The position numbers were made by a program, and so were the translations under genes. Below the pieces are notes generated by a model, which worked only from the letters and a program-made list of their open reading frames with translations, was not told where the DNA came from and made no database searches. A DNA stretch of 64,000 bases from Roseomonas sp. (GTDB taxonomy: Bacteria > Pseudomonadota > Alphaproteobacteria > Acetobacterales > Acetobacteraceae): the NCBI GenBank assembly GCA_020249775.1, contig JADCFA010000018.1:124001-188000 (forward strand), read 5' to 3'. Shown here one piece after another: positions 1-9,550 of the stretch (the first letter of the stretch is position 1; each line of letters begins with the position of its first letter).

Positions 1-100
1 CCAGATGACGCACCCAATCCACCACGATGCTCTCCGCACCAAGGCGTCGCTGCAGCAGGGCACCAAGCGCGCAGTCATCCTCAATGAGCAATATCCGCAT
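1..100 (-). CDS. Response regulator receiver protein, N-terminal part only
   Basis: Reading the minus strand from the ATG at 98-100 gives MRILLIEDDCALGALLQRRL and then about 13 more residues before the window edge. This is the first beta strand and acidic patch (EDD) of a CheY-type receiver domain, as in OmpR-class two-component regulators. The rest of the receiver and any output domain lie outside the window, so subfamily and target cannot be given. Its start overlaps the last 20 bases of the upstream patatin gene, which suggests co-transcription. The receiver assignment is good for so short a piece; anything beyond that is inference. Confidence 0.75.
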   Translation of the reverse strand, partial: MRILLIEDDCALGALLQRRLGAESIVVDWVRHL

Positions 101-1412
101 ATGTGGTTTTCCTTGTGCTAATCCGTGGCGGCTGTGGAACGCGCGCGAGGTCGGAAAGGCTGCGCGGCTTGGTCATGGCATGCGCTATTTGCAGCCATGG
201 TCGCTGCTGCGCAGCGGAAAGGTCTGGTCGCAACAACCCATCAATATCGCGCCAGACAGCGGGATCGCGGCCATGGGCGAAACCTTCTTCATAGATGCGT
301 TGCATGTAAGCGCGGTCAAACTGGACCGGCAAGACATCCGGGAAATTCGTTCTGAGCCGGGCCGCGTGGAAGCCAATGCCGGCATTGCGGGTGGCAAGGC
401 TTGCCGCTTGCAGCGCGTGGTTCAGATTTGCCTTCACCATGCTTTGCAGGGCGCGCGCGCCGATGGCGTCAACCCGTAATATCAATCGCTCAGGTTCGGG
501 CAACAGCTTGTTGTGAATGATGACGTAAAGGCTGCACTTCAACCTGCCGCGGCCGCAATGTTCTGACCCCCGCGCGGGGAAAAGCTCCAGCCCGGCGTAA
601 AAGCCGGCGAATAGGCCGGCATCACCATGCAGCTCCGGAAAGGTGGAAGGCTCGGCTGCTGCGGGCAGGGCGACCAGTGGGAATAGGACCGGAATGCTCA
701 TGGCAGCAGCCAGAACCTCTCGGAACAGGATCAGATCCTGGACGGTTCCGCGCGCGGCAATCGCGCCCATGTCCCAGACCACCATGCGCTGCGCATCGAA
801 ATTGCCGGTGGCCACGTAAAGGCGTCGGCCCCTTTGGTGTTCCGCGGCGATGGCGGCCAGGAGTTCGGGCGTGATGTGCTGTTCCAGCCGCGCGCGAATT
901 GCCCGGTGGCGATAAAGCCCCGGCTGATCCAGCAGGCTGAGCAGACCGCCTTCCAGCAGGGTTTCCACGCCCGGGCCGGTATAGAGTTCGCGCAGCACCG
1001 CATCATGGGCGGTGCCCAGGAAAACAAAGGGCGCCATCAGGGCGCCGGTACTCACGCCCGTTACCACATCAAAATCGGGGCGCCTGCCGGCGGCGCTGAG
1101 GCCAGCAACCAAGCCAGCCCCGTAAGCGCCATCCGGCCCGCCACCCGATAGCGCAAGCACGCTGTAATGCTGCGCGTAACCCGGCCTCGTCAGAAGAGTT
1201 CGCGCCGGGGCGCTGGCGGGTGCCTCGCCGGCCCAGAAGCGCAGTGTTTCGGTTTCGGCGCCACCGGGCACCGATGGCGCGGGCCGTTCAAAGCCGCCAC
1301 AGCCGCCAAGCAGCAACACCGCCAGCAGCATTGCCATCCGACCAAAGGGCGGGCGGCGCTTGGTTGCGCGATCGGGCGAGGGGCCTGTCATGTGCACCGA
1401 TGGAAAAAGCAA
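81..1412 (-). CDS. Patatin-like phospholipase lipoprotein
   Basis: A 443-residue protein with a lipoprotein signal (hydrophobic run ending LLLGGC at about residues 27-38) followed by a patatin domain. Visible family motifs are the oxyanion-hole loop GGGPDGAYGAG (about 90-100), the nucleophile elbow GVSTG (about 118-122) and the catalytic Asp in HGDAG (about 263). Patatin proteins hydrolyse acyl esters of lipids; the lipobox places this one in the cell envelope. The first in-frame start gives a 25-residue lead before the likely signal peptide, so the internal ATG giving MAMLLAVLLL may be the true start. The gene overlaps the downstream response-regulator start. Substrate unknown. Confidence 0.85.
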   Translation of the reverse strand: MLFPSVHMTGPSPDRATKRRPPFGRMAMLLAVLLLGGCGGFERPAPSVPGGAETETLRFWAGEAPASAPARTLLTRPGYAQHYSVLALSGGGPDGAYGAGLVAGLSAAGRRPDFDVVTGVSTGALMAPFVFLGTAHDAVLRELYTGPGVETLLEGGLLSLLDQPGLYRHRAIRARLEQHITPELLAAIAAEHQRGRRLYVATGNFDAQRMVVWDMGAIAARGTVQDLILFREVLAAAMSIPVLFPLVALPAAAEPSTFPELHGDAGLFAGFYAGLELFPARGSEHCGRGRLKCSLYVIIHNKLLPEPERLILRVDAIGARALQSMVKANLNHALQAASLATRNAGIGFHAARLRTNFPDVLPVQFDRAYMQRIYEEGFAHGRDPAVWRDIDGLLRPDLSAAQQRPWLQIAHAMTKPRSLSDLARVPQPPRISTRKTTYADIAH

Positions 1413-1820
1413 GGAAGGCAGAGTCTTCCGGTTTGATGTTCCATCCTGGACAGCGATGATTACGGCAGCATGACGCGCGCCCGGGCCTTGGGGGTAGGCG
1501 CTGCCTCCCTCGCCAAATTGAATTCAAGACAATGATTTGCCTTTGGTTTTACGCCACTCGGCATTGGTTCTGGCGCGGCGTCCCGGCTTGCGCAGGCTGA
1601 GAGGGACCCCAGGGTGTGGCGCACAGACCGCGCCCTGGATGACATTTTCGCGAACAAGGCGCGAAACGCTTGACCCGACACGGGGACAGACTCCAGGGTA
1701 TCCCCATGGTTTTTGGCTCCTTGATTCGCGCTTTCGGGTCTTGGCGCGCTTGACCAGCGCAGCCGGCCTGCTCATTTCCCCCGTTTCGCCCCGCGCTGGG
1801 GCGACGGAGGCCTGGATTTC
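1413..1820. other. Intergenic region with no convincing gene
   Basis: This divergent gap separates the patatin gene (minus) and miaB (plus). Short open frames exist on both strands but none has a recognisable domain or a credible ribosome binding site. Just before miaB there is GGAGG at 1806-1810, which supports the miaB start. Promoters for both flanking genes should lie here, but I could not place them with confidence. Confidence 0.5.
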
Positions 1821-3206
1821 ATGACCGATCGCCAAGGCACCCCAGCAAGGAAGCGGCTTTTGATCCGCACCTGGGGCTGCCAGATGAATGTCTATGACAG
1901 CGCGCGCATGGCGGATGTGCTGGCACCCCTTGGCTATGCGCCAACGGAAGCGGCTGAGGAGGCCGATATGGTCATCCTCAATACCTGCCATATCCGCGAA
2001 AAAGCTACCGAGAAGGTATTTTCTGACCTGGGTCGGCTGCGGGAAGCCAAGGCCGCACGCGGCGGGCAGATGATTGTCGCGGTGGCCGGCTGTGTGGCGC
2101 AGGCGGAAGGCGCGGAAATCACCGCCCGCGCGCCTTGGGTGGATATTGTCCTCGGGCCGCAATCCTATCACCGCCTGCCAGAGATGGTGGCGCGCGCTTC
2201 CCGCGCGGCAGGTGCGGTGATTGAGACCGAATTCCCGGTGGATGGGAAATTCGATCATTTGCCGGAACAGGCGGCCCCCCAGGGTGTGACCGCTTTCCTG
2301 ACCGTGCAGGAAGGCTGCGACAAATTCTGTTCCTTCTGCGTGGTGCCTTACACGCGCGGCGCCGAATATTCCCGCCCCGCCGCGGCGGTGATTGCGGAAG
2401 CCAGGCGCCTTGTTTCACTCGGTGCGCGGGAAATCACTTTGCTTGGGCAGAATGTGAATGCCTATCACGGCGAAGGGCCGGATGGCGGGGATTGGTCTTT
2501 GGCGCGGCTTTTGCTGGCGCTGGCTGAAATCCCAGGGCTTGATCGCTTGCGCTACACCACTTCACACCCGCGCGACATGGGCGATGATTTGATCGCGGCG
2601 CATCGCGATATTCCCGCGCTGATGCCGTTCTTGCATCTGCCGGTGCAATCAGGGTCGGATCGCATTTTGAAGATGATGAACCGCGGCCATACGGCGGCGG
2701 AGTATCTGGCGCTGATCGAAAAACTGCGTGCCGCGCGGCCTGATCTGGCGTTGTCTTCCGATTTCATTGCGGGCCATCCAGGTGAGGCTGACGCGGATCA
2801 TCGCGCCACGCTGAAGCTGATTGAGGATATCGGCTTCGCCTCTGCCTTTTCCTTCCGCTATTCGGCGCGGCCCGGCACGCCAGCGGCCGGCATGGCGGGG
2901 GCGGTGGATGAAGCGGTCGCTGATGCGCGGTTGCAGGAAATCCAGGCGCTGCTGCGCGATCAGCAATACCGCTTCAACCAAAGCCGTGCGGGCATGGAAA
3001 TCCCGGTTCTGGTGACCGGCCCCGGTAGGCATCCGGGCCAGATGGCCGGGCGTACGCCCTGGTTGCAGCCAGTGCATTTCCCGACCCCCGGTGACCTGAC
3101 TGGCCAGATCGTAACGGTCCGTATCACCGCGACCAATCCCAATTCCCTCGGCGGGGAGCTTTGCGCCGCCCCCAAACCCCAAGCATCGGAGAGAGACGCC
3201 GCTTGA
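1821..3206 (+). CDS. miaB: tRNA-2-methylthio-N6-dimethylallyladenosine synthase MiaB
   Basis: A 461-residue radical-SAM methylthiotransferase that adds the 2-methylthio group to i6A37 in tRNAs reading UNN codons. The N-terminal UPF0004 domain carries the cluster cysteines in TWGCQMN (C20), NTCHIREKA (C56) and VAGCVAQ (about C91). The radical-SAM signature CDKFCSFC is at about 165-172, and a C-terminal TRAM-type segment follows. GGAGG lies 10 bases before the ATG. It is the first gene of a tight operon: its stop overlaps the TTG start of phoH. Length is normal for MiaB. Confidence 0.97.
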   Translation: MTDRQGTPARKRLLIRTWGCQMNVYDSARMADVLAPLGYAPTEAAEEADMVILNTCHIREKATEKVFSDLGRLREAKAARGGQMIVAVAGCVAQAEGAEITARAPWVDIVLGPQSYHRLPEMVARASRAAGAVIETEFPVDGKFDHLPEQAAPQGVTAFLTVQEGCDKFCSFCVVPYTRGAEYSRPAAAVIAEARRLVSLGAREITLLGQNVNAYHGEGPDGGDWSLARLLLALAEIPGLDRLRYTTSHPRDMGDDLIAAHRDIPALMPFLHLPVQSGSDRILKMMNRGHTAAEYLALIEKLRAARPDLALSSDFIAGHPGEADADHRATLKLIEDIGFASAFSFRYSARPGTPAAGMAGAVDEAVADARLQEIQALLRDQQYRFNQSRAGMEIPVLVTGPGRHPGQMAGRTPWLQPVHFPTPGDLTGQIVTVRITATNPNSLGGELCAAPKPQASERDAA

Positions 3207-4249
3207 ACATCCAAACCCCTGGCCTCCGCGCCGCGGAACCGCGCCAATCCAGTGACCAGCGTTCCATCACGCTGCAATTCCACGACAATGCGCTGCTGCC
3301 CTTGCTGCATGGCGAACATGATCGTCATCTGGCGCGGATCGAACAGGTGCTTGGCGTGCGCGTGGCTTCACGCGGCAATCGCATCGCCATCTCAGGCGGG
3401 GCGGCACGGACAGAAATGGCGGAAGCGGCGCTGCTCGCGCTTTGGAAACGGCTGGAACGGGGGGAACATGTCGGCACGGCGGAAGTGGAAGCGGCCTTGA
3501 GGCTCGCGGAAGGGGGCGCGGCGCAGGGCGAACCGCGCCTGCCTTTGCAGGATTTGCCGGCAATCCGCACCCGCAAGGGCGCGATTGCGCCGCGCAGCGC
3601 CGCCCAGGCTGGCTATATTGATATGCTCTCACGCCATGACATGGTGTTCGGCATTGGCCCCGCCGGCACGGGCAAGACCTATTTGGCGGTGGCGCAGGGG
3701 GTTGCCCTGCTGCAATCGGGCCGCGTGGACCGGATTGTGCTGTCCCGCCCTGCCGTTGAGGCCGGCGAAAGGCTCGGCTTCCTGCCCGGCGACATGAAAG
3801 AAAAGGTGGACCCCTATCTCCGCCCGCTTTACGACGCTTTGCATGACATGCTGCCGGCGGAGCAAGTCGCGCGGCGGATTGCGGCGGGGGAGATTGAAAT
3901 CGCCCCGCTTGCCTTCATGCGCGGGCGCACCCTGGCCCATTGCTATGCGATCTTGGATGAGGCGCAGAACACCACCCCCGCCCAGATGAAGATGTTCCTG
4001 ACCCGGATGGGTGAGGGCAGCCGGATGGTGATCACCGGCGACCCGACCCAGATTGACCTGCCGCCCAACCAGCCCTCTGGCCTGGTGGAGGCGCTTTCGA
4101 TTGTTTCCGGCGTGGAGGGTATTGGGGTCACGCGCTTTTCTGAGCAGGATGTGGTAAGGCATCCGCTGGTTGCCCGGATCGTGGCCGCTTATGGGCGGGC
4201 CGATGAGCAGAACCGGGCGAAGAAGGAGAAATATGGAACCGGGAAGTAG
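3203..4249 (+). CDS. phoH: PhoH family P-loop ATPase
   Basis: PhoH-like protein of 348 residues, a putative RNA-associated ATPase. Walker A is GPAGTGKT and Walker B is ILDEAQN; an N-terminal KH-like segment precedes the ATPase core. I chose the TTG at 3203, overlapping the miaB stop, because GGAGAGAG sits 7 bases upstream and an upstream ATG at 3161 would lie inside miaB. PhoH and YbeY are often encoded together and both act in RNA processing. The gene overlaps ybeY by 17 bases. Confidence 0.93.
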   Translation: MNIQTPGLRAAEPRQSSDQRSITLQFHDNALLPLLHGEHDRHLARIEQVLGVRVASRGNRIAISGGAARTEMAEAALLALWKRLERGEHVGTAEVEAALRLAEGGAAQGEPRLPLQDLPAIRTRKGAIAPRSAAQAGYIDMLSRHDMVFGIGPAGTGKTYLAVAQGVALLQSGRVDRIVLSRPAVEAGERLGFLPGDMKEKVDPYLRPLYDALHDMLPAEQVARRIAAGEIEIAPLAFMRGRTLAHCYAILDEAQNTTPAQMKMFLTRMGEGSRMVITGDPTQIDLPPNQPSGLVEALSIVSGVEGIGVTRFSEQDVVRHPLVARIVAAYGRADEQNRAKKEKYGTGK

Positions 4250-4760
4250 CCGTCCCGGCCAGGGGCGCCGCAAGGGTGCCTCGGCTGGGCTTCGGAGCGG
4301 ATCGGCGGAGGGGCTTGATATCTCCGTGATCCTTGCGGCGCCAGGCTGGCGCGCCGCGATCAAGCAGCCTGAGGCGCTGGCGCGCCGTGCGGCCAATGCG
4401 GCCCTGCGCGAAGCGGGGGCGGCGGGCGCGGTCACCGTGCTTCTGGCCAATGATACCACCGTGAAGCGGCTGAATGGCACGCATCGGGCCAAAGCTAAGC
4501 CCACCAATGTGCTGTCCTTCCCAGGCGGCGCTCCTGGTTATTTGGGCGATGTGGCACTCGCCCTTGGGGTGGTGCGGCGTGAAGCGCGTGGCAATGGGCG
4601 CCGCGTCGCCGCACATTTCGCGCATCTTGTCGCGCATGGCGCGCTGCATCTGGCTGGGCATGACCATTTGCAGGCCGGTGAGGCAAGGCGGATGGAACGT
4701 GCCGAGGCCCGCGTCATGCGCCGGCTTGGTCTGCCCAACCCCTGGCGGGGCGCGACATGA
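4233..4760 (+). CDS. ybeY: Endoribonuclease YbeY (rRNA maturation factor)
   Basis: YbeY is a zinc-dependent single-strand endoribonuclease needed for 16S rRNA 3' maturation. This 175-residue protein has the diagnostic segment NVLSFP and the metal-binding histidines in HLVAHGALHLAGHDH near the C terminus. The start at 4233 is preceded by GAAGGAG; a longer frame upstream would run deep into phoH. The N terminus is basic and low-complexity (about 30 residues) before the conserved domain. Overlaps phoH upstream and corC downstream by 4 bases (ATGA), consistent with translational coupling. Confidence 0.95.
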   Translation: MEPGSSRPGQGRRKGASAGLRSGSAEGLDISVILAAPGWRAAIKQPEALARRAANAALREAGAAGAVTVLLANDTTVKRLNGTHRAKAKPTNVLSFPGGAPGYLGDVALALGVVRREARGNGRRVAAHFAHLVAHGALHLAGHDHLQAGEARRMERAEARVMRRLGLPNPWRGAT

Positions 4761-5656
4761 GCGAGGCCGGCCAAAGACCCGGCCTGTTCTGGAAGCTCCA
4801 GGGCATGCTGCGCCGCAAGGAAGCGGAATCCATTCGCGATCAGGTGGAAGAACTGATCGAACGGCATGAGGCACCAAGCGAGGCGACCAAGGGTGATGGC
4901 CCGGCGGCCAGCCTTGATGCGGAAGAACGCGCATTACTTGGCAATGTTCTTCGACTGCGCGGCATCACCGCTTATGATGTGATGGTGCCGCGCGCCGATA
5001 TCATGGCGATTCCGGAAAGCCATTCACTTCATGAAACAATCGCATTGATCCAAACCGAAGGCCATAGCCGCTATCCGGTCTATCGCGGTAGCCTCGATGA
5101 CATTATCGGCATGGTGCATATCAAGGATGTCTTCGCGGCTGTGGGCAAGGATGAGAGGGCCTTCGCGCTCGCCGATATTCTGCGCCGGCCGCTTTTCGTG
5201 GTGCCTTCCATTCCAGTGCTTGATCTGCTTTTGCAAATGCGCCAGGCGCGCGTGCATATGGCGCTGGTGGTGGATGAATATGGCGGCATAGATGGGCTGA
5301 TCACGATTGAGGATCTGGTGGAGACCATTGTCGGCGATATCAGCGATGAACATGATGAGGAGCAGGCGCAGCAGATCACCGAACGCCCCGATGGCGCGCT
5401 TGATCTGGATGCCCGCACACCGATTGCCGCCTTTGAGGGCAAGCTCGGCTCAGTGCTGACCGATGAGGAGCGCGCCGCCGATATTGATACGGTGGGCGGG
5501 CTGGTCTTCACGCTGGCAGGGCGCGTGCCGGCAAAGGGTGAATTGGTGTCCCATCCCTCCGGGCTGGAATTCCGTATTCTGGATGCTGATCCGCGGCGCA
5601 TCCGGCGCTTGCGCGTGCGCCGGCCTGGCGCCAATCCGCGCGCGGCGGCGGAATAG
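4757..5656 (+). CDS. corC: CorC/HlyC-type CBS-domain protein
   Basis: A 299-residue hemolysin/CorC family protein: a short N-terminal helix, two CBS domains (about 75-195, including VMVPRADI and SRYPVYRG) and a C-terminal CorC_HlyC domain (about 210-290). It lacks the DUF21 membrane domain, so it is the soluble CorC type. CorC is linked to Mg2+/Co2+ efflux, although its biochemical role is not settled. In many proteobacteria it lies between ybeY and lnt, as here. Start overlaps the ybeY stop (ATGA). Confidence 0.93.
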   Translation: MSEAGQRPGLFWKLQGMLRRKEAESIRDQVEELIERHEAPSEATKGDGPAASLDAEERALLGNVLRLRGITAYDVMVPRADIMAIPESHSLHETIALIQTEGHSRYPVYRGSLDDIIGMVHIKDVFAAVGKDERAFALADILRRPLFVVPSIPVLDLLLQMRQARVHMALVVDEYGGIDGLITIEDLVETIVGDISDEHDEEQAQQITERPDGALDLDARTPIAAFEGKLGSVLTDEERAADIDTVGGLVFTLAGRVPAKGELVSHPSGLEFRILDADPRRIRRLRVRRPGANPRAAAE

Positions 5657-5667
5657 TTGGTGCTGGT

Positions 5668-7200
5668 GTGATCGGGCGGATCTGGCGGGCTCTGGCCTCA
5701 CGCCGCGGTTGGCGCGCCATGGTGACGGCCTTCGGCTTGGGGGTGCTGGCAGTACTGGCGCTGCCGCCCCTGCATTTCATTCCCGCCCTGTTCCTCGCCA
5801 TCCCGGGCCTGCTTGCCATGATCGGCGGCGCGGCCAGTTGGACCGGCGCCTTTTGGCTTGGCTTTGCCTGGGGCTTTGGTTTCTTCGCGGGCGGGCTTTA
5901 CTGGATCACCTCAGCCATTCTGACGGATGTGGCGCGTTATTGGTGGCTGGTGCCCATCGCGGTGCCGGCGCTGGCGCTGCCGCTTGCGGTTTTCGTCGCC
6001 GCCCCGGCGGCGTTGGCCTGGGCCGCCAAGCCGGGCTGGCCGCGCGTGCTGGTTTTCGCCGGCGGTTATGTCGGTTTTGAATTGCTGCGCGGCGCGATCC
6101 TGACCGGCTTTCCCTGGAATCTGATGGGTACGGTCTGGGCTTTCGATGCCCTGCCCATCCAAATGGCGGCGGTGATTGGCGTGCATGGCTTGTCGCTGAT
6201 CACGCTGCTGGTGGCGGCAACCCCCATCTTGGATCGCCGCGCCTTTCTGGGAGGTGTTGCGGTGCTCGCCTTCTGCGGCGCCTTCGGCTTCGCCAGGCTT
6301 TGGGCACCAGAGCCCGAGCCCCAGCCTGTCGGCCTATTGATCGTGCAGGGCAATATCGCGCAGGAGGTGAAGTGGCGCGAGGAGTCCCGCGTGCCCATCC
6401 TGCGCCGCTATGTGGAAGCAACCCGCGAAGCCGCGCTTGCGGCGCTGCGCGATCTACCGCCGGGGCATCGGCTGGCGGTGATCTGGCCGGAAACCGCCGT
6501 GCCCTTTCTGCTGCCCAATGACCGGGAGGCGCGGCAATTAGTGGCCGGCGCACTGCCGCAAAATGCCCTGTTGCTGACCGGTACCGTGCGCGGCGATTTC
6601 ACGCCGGATGGCTATGCGCGGGAATTGTTCAACAGCCTTGTCGTGATCGGCCCCGATACGCAGGTGCTGGCGGTGGCGGATAAGGTCAATCTGGTGCCCT
6701 TTGGCGAATTCATGCCCTTCAGGGGGCTATTGCCGATCCGGCTGGTGCAGAGCTCGCGCGATTTCACCGCGGCCGAGGAAAGGCGCCGGCTGGTGGCGGG
6801 CTGGCTGCCGCCCTTTGTCGGGCTGATCTGCTATGAGGTGATTTTCACCGGGCGCATCATGCCGGCGCGGCGCCCGGCCTGGATTGTGAATGTGACGAAT
6901 GACGCCTGGTTCGGCATTACCGCCGGCCCCTGGCAGCATTTGGCGTCAGCGCGGCTGCGCGCGGTGGAAGAAGGCCTGCCGCTGGCGCGGGCGGCACAGA
7001 CGGGTGTTTCGGCCGTATTTGATGCACGCGGGCGTTTGGTGACGCGCGGCCCCCTGGGAGAATCGGCGATTGTTCTGGCCCCTTTGCCCGCGGCGCGGGA
7101 GCCGAGCATCTATGCGCAGCTTGGTTTGGCCAGCTCTGCGGCGCTGACATTAATGATTTTCATCTTGGGGTGGATTTTGTCGGGCCGGAATCGCTCATAG
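5668..7200 (+). CDS. lnt: Apolipoprotein N-acyltransferase Lnt
   Basis: A 510-residue inner-membrane enzyme that adds the third acyl chain to lipoprotein N-termini. About six N-terminal transmembrane segments are followed by a nitrilase-like domain with the Glu-Lys-Cys triad visible: E in WPETAVPF, K in ADKVNLVPFGEF, C in LICYEVIF. A last membrane helix is present at the C terminus. The start is GTG at 5668, 11 bases after the corC stop. The window encodes several lipoproteins that would be its substrates. Confidence 0.96.
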   Translation: MIGRIWRALASRRGWRAMVTAFGLGVLAVLALPPLHFIPALFLAIPGLLAMIGGAASWTGAFWLGFAWGFGFFAGGLYWITSAILTDVARYWWLVPIAVPALALPLAVFVAAPAALAWAAKPGWPRVLVFAGGYVGFELLRGAILTGFPWNLMGTVWAFDALPIQMAAVIGVHGLSLITLLVAATPILDRRAFLGGVAVLAFCGAFGFARLWAPEPEPQPVGLLIVQGNIAQEVKWREESRVPILRRYVEATREAALAALRDLPPGHRLAVIWPETAVPFLLPNDREARQLVAGALPQNALLLTGTVRGDFTPDGYARELFNSLVVIGPDTQVLAVADKVNLVPFGEFMPFRGLLPIRLVQSSRDFTAAEERRRLVAGWLPPFVGLICYEVIFTGRIMPARRPAWIVNVTNDAWFGITAGPWQHLASARLRAVEEGLPLARAAQTGVSAVFDARGRLVTRGPLGESAIVLAPLPAAREPSIYAQLGLASSAALTLMIFILGWILSGRNRS

Positions 7201-7411
7201 GATCGTAGCTTTGCTAGGAATGGATAAAATTTTTGTATCTTTTTTGAGAAAACGGAAAATGCTATAGACCTTAAGGGGCCAGTTAAGGTATTCTCAACCA
7301 GAGTTAAACTTCGGTGAGTGGCGAATCGCCGCTCGCTTAATGCAATCAAAACCCCTTGGCGATGTTGGTTTTTCGCGCCAAGGTTGCCACTATGGCAGGA
7401 AGGGGCAAGAC
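7201..7411 (+). promoter_or_regulatory. Leader region of the XRE regulator with a hairpin
   Basis: An A/T-rich 211-base gap between lnt and the HTH gene. It holds a hairpin with arms GAGTGGCG (7316-7323) and CGCCGCTC (7327-7334), with one T-G wobble. The arms lie about 80 bases before the chosen start. It has no T-tract on the plus strand, so it is not an obvious terminator and may lie in the 5' leader. AT-rich promoter-like sequence occurs around 7225-7270, but no -35/-10 pair with ordinary spacing could be fixed. Confidence 0.35.
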
Positions 7412-7888
7412 ATGAAACCGGTAGTTGCCGTGAATGATCAGGACGACCTTAGCGCCAAAGGCGAGCGTGAGCATCGGGCCAGCCCGATTGACGCGCATGT
7501 CGGGGCGCGGGTTCGCCTCCGTCGCACCCTTCTTGGCATGAGCCAGGAAAAGCTTGGCGATGCGCTGGGCCTCACCTTCCAGCAGGTGCAGAAATATGAG
7601 CGCGGCGTGAACCGCATCGGCGCGAGCCGGTTGTTTGATCTGGCGCGCGTGCTGGATGTGCCGATCGGCTTCTTTTTTGACGATCTGCCGCCGGAGATGG
7701 GCGGCAATGCCGCGGTCCGCAGCCGGCCGGCCTTGTTTGGCTTTGCCGATGCCGCTGATGGCCATGAAGATGACAATATGGGCAAGCGGGAAACGCTTGA
7801 ACTCGTGCGGGCCTATTACCGCATCACGGAACCCAGCGTGCGCAAGCGCGTCTTTGACCTGATCAAGAGCCTGGCGCCGACTGAATAA
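7412..7888 (+). CDS. XRE-family HTH regulator, PraR/PhrR type
   Basis: A 158-residue protein with a Cro/CI helix-turn-helix at about 25-80 (HVGARVRLRRTLLGMSQEKL, then FQQVQKYERG). This is the well-conserved alphaproteobacterial group that includes PhrR/PraR of rhizobia. The C-terminal half is charged and ends in a helix (KRVFDLIKSLAP). The start at 7412 follows GGAAGGGG; an upstream ATG at 7340 is poorly supported. Its position directly after lnt is conserved in many relatives, where metK and trmB usually follow. Here they do not. Confidence 0.88.
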   Translation: MKPVVAVNDQDDLSAKGEREHRASPIDAHVGARVRLRRTLLGMSQEKLGDALGLTFQQVQKYERGVNRIGASRLFDLARVLDVPIGFFFDDLPPEMGGNAAVRSRPALFGFADAADGHEDDNMGKRETLELVRAYYRITEPSVRKRVFDLIKSLAPTE

Positions 7889-7935
7889 GGTCATCAGCCT
7901 GGGCAGCGCTAGCAGCCTCTCCGAGAATGGTTTCT

Positions 7936-7984
7936 AAAGCATATCACGTTCAGATGGAATCATCTGAACGTGTGAAGATGCTCG
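7936..7984. repeat. Palindromic AGAGC-type repeat, subfamily C
   Basis: A 49-base palindrome. The inner arms are CACGTTCAGATG (7945-7956) and CATCTGAACGTG (7961-7972), a perfect 12-bp stem with loop GAAT. The outer arms AAAGCAT (7936-7942) and ATGCTCG (7978-7984) are a decayed form of AGAGCAT/ATGCTCT. It shares its GAATCATC core and its size with the element at 62785-62832. Confidence 0.75.
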
Positions 7985-7997
7985 AAAAAAAAGATAT

Positions 7998-8037
7998 AGA
8001 GCGGGTTGCGTGAACCCATGTGAAAGCAACACGCTCT
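7998..8037 (+). repeat. Palindromic AGAGC-type repeat, subfamily A
   Basis: A 40-base element. Arms AGAGCGGGTTGC (7998-8009) and GCAACACGCTCT (8026-8037) pair with one mismatch around a centre reading GTGAACCCATGTGAAA. Two other elements of exactly 40 bases with the same core occur at 10421-10460 and 12648-12687. Confidence 0.8.
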
Positions 8038-8089
8038 AACCCATGCGGTGCCGCTGGTTTTGGCGCTCCGCGCGCGTGTCTTCCTTCGT

Positions 8090-8287
8090 TTAGACTATTG
8101 CCCTGTGCAGCTTGAGAAGGTTGTGGATGGTGCGAATTATGGCCCATTCGCCTCTGACATTATTCAAGCCACGGAGAAGGAATTGTCGGAACCCTTTGGG
8201 CTGCTTGATCTGGCCGAACAGACGCCCCATTCGGCGAGGATGATCTGGAGAACGGAATTGGTGCCTTGCCGGGCCACTTTCGTTCAC
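8090..8287 (-). pseudogene. IS1182-like transposase C-terminal remnant
   Basis: The minus strand encodes LFGQIKQPKGFRQFLLRGL, then NVRGEWAIIRTIHNLLKLHR. This matches what I know of the C-terminal end of IS1182/IS5-group DDE transposases (VFGQIK...GFRxFLLRGL...VRGEW...THNLLK). Only about 45 residues are recognisable; sequence toward the N-terminal side does not read as transposase and no start is credible. No terminal inverted repeats were found. It sits beside two palindromic repeats in the gap after the XRE gene. The remaining sequence up to 8469 shows nothing else recognisable. Confidence 0.65.
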
Positions 8288-8469
8288 GTCACACGCACCA
8301 AGCCATACTGGGTGTCTTCCGCCGCATCAGCGGTTTCAGCCGGGTCAAGTCAGCGCTGACAAGCCCTGTGCTGTCTGGCAGAGCCGCAGCCTGATCACAA
8401 AAGGGGATCAGAAATAGTGACAAACGGATAGCGAATTCCCAGACAGGCTCCTGGCGACGCGGAAGCGCC

Positions 8470-9393
8470 CTAACGACCCTGGTTCAGCAAAAGCGGAGTC
8501 GGGGGGCGGTTCTGTCGCAATTGTGCGGCGCCCGAAGCAACCACATCACTCACCGCGATGGTCAGCGCCTTGCGGTCAGGGATGGCACTCGGGTCGGCTG
8601 GTTCATGCAGCAGCACTGTGGCCCGCGCGCCGGAACGCCGCGCGATGCGCCAGAAATGGGAAGCGATATCCATATCGCCATACCAGGCGAAAAGCGGCCG
8701 GTCGCGGCGGCAAGCGGGCAAACCGCCAAGCCGATCATAGACCAAGGAGACCGGCTGCACCGCCTTGGCATACGCCGCCGCCGCCAGAAAGGCGGATCTG
8801 AAGGGCAGCACCCGCGTGCCGTCATTGCTGGTGCCCTCAGCGAATAGGATCAGACTATCGCCGGCCTGGAGCCTTTCGCGCATCGTGTCCGCTTCGCGGA
8901 TCACGGTGGAATTGCGCTTGCGGCTGACAAACACCGTGCGGCCAAGCTTGGCGATGATGCCGACCACCGGCCATTCGCCCACTTCCGATTTCGCGACAAA
9001 GCTTGCGCGCAGGACCGAACCCAAGACCAGAATATCAAGCCAGGACGAATGATTGGGCAGGAACAGCGTGGCGGGCTTGTCCGACACCTTCCCCACCACC
9101 TGCACCTTGAGGCCGATCAGCCAGCAGAGCACGCGATGATAAAAACAGCCAAAGCTGATCTTGGCTTGGCCTGGCAATAGCATCAGCACGGCTTGGATAG
9201 GAATGGCGATCAACGTCCAGACCAGCGCGCTAATGATGCGCCGTATGGCGCGGAACCGCCCGCCAAGAGGTCGTGGTTCCATGATATCGCCCCAGGCGTC
9301 AGCCCGCATGAAGGGTTTGAAGCTCAGCGGCTTTAGCCGCATGTGGCGCCGCGGCTTCAGCGCTTCTTCGGGGTTTCGCGAGAGGGCTTCCAT
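8470..9393 (-). CDS. Lysophospholipid acyltransferase family protein (PlsC-like)
   Basis: A 307-residue 1-acylglycerol-3-phosphate acyltransferase-type protein. A membrane segment (about 50-75) precedes the PlsC domain, which shows NHSSWLD (the HX4D motif, about 115-121) and FAEGTSNDG (about 182-190). Such enzymes acylate lysophosphatidic acid or related lipids at the inner membrane. The first start gives a basic, poorly conserved lead of 37 residues; the internal ATG at 9282 (MEPRPLGG) may be the real start. It is transcribed away from the zinc-transport genes. Confidence 0.88.
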   Translation of the reverse strand: MEALSRNPEEALKPRRHMRLKPLSFKPFMRADAWGDIMEPRPLGGRFRAIRRIISALVWTLIAIPIQAVLMLLPGQAKISFGCFYHRVLCWLIGLKVQVVGKVSDKPATLFLPNHSSWLDILVLGSVLRASFVAKSEVGEWPVVGIIAKLGRTVFVSRKRNSTVIREADTMRERLQAGDSLILFAEGTSNDGTRVLPFRSAFLAAAAYAKAVQPVSLVYDRLGGLPACRRDRPLFAWYGDMDIASHFWRIARRSGARATVLLHEPADPSAIPDRKALTIAVSDVVASGAAQLRQNRPPTPLLLNQGR

Positions 9394-9550
9394 GAAGGCC
9401 GGTTAGCGCGCGGCTGATGGCGCCGCAATGACGCTTTGGCGAAGATTGCGTGAAAGCCGCGCCCTGCCGCCCGGAAACATCCAAAAATTCACCTTGTTTT
9501 GCGCTGCGCTGCCGAATCATCCCGACTGCACCGCTTGGCAGAGGCCTGTG

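Noticed and set aside
1524-2258. A 244-residue minus-strand frame over the miaB start
   Set aside because: Overlaps miaB on the opposite strand and has no family features.
8048-8359. A 103-residue plus-strand frame
   Set aside because: It is the antisense of the transposase remnant, whose conserved residues read only on the minus strand.
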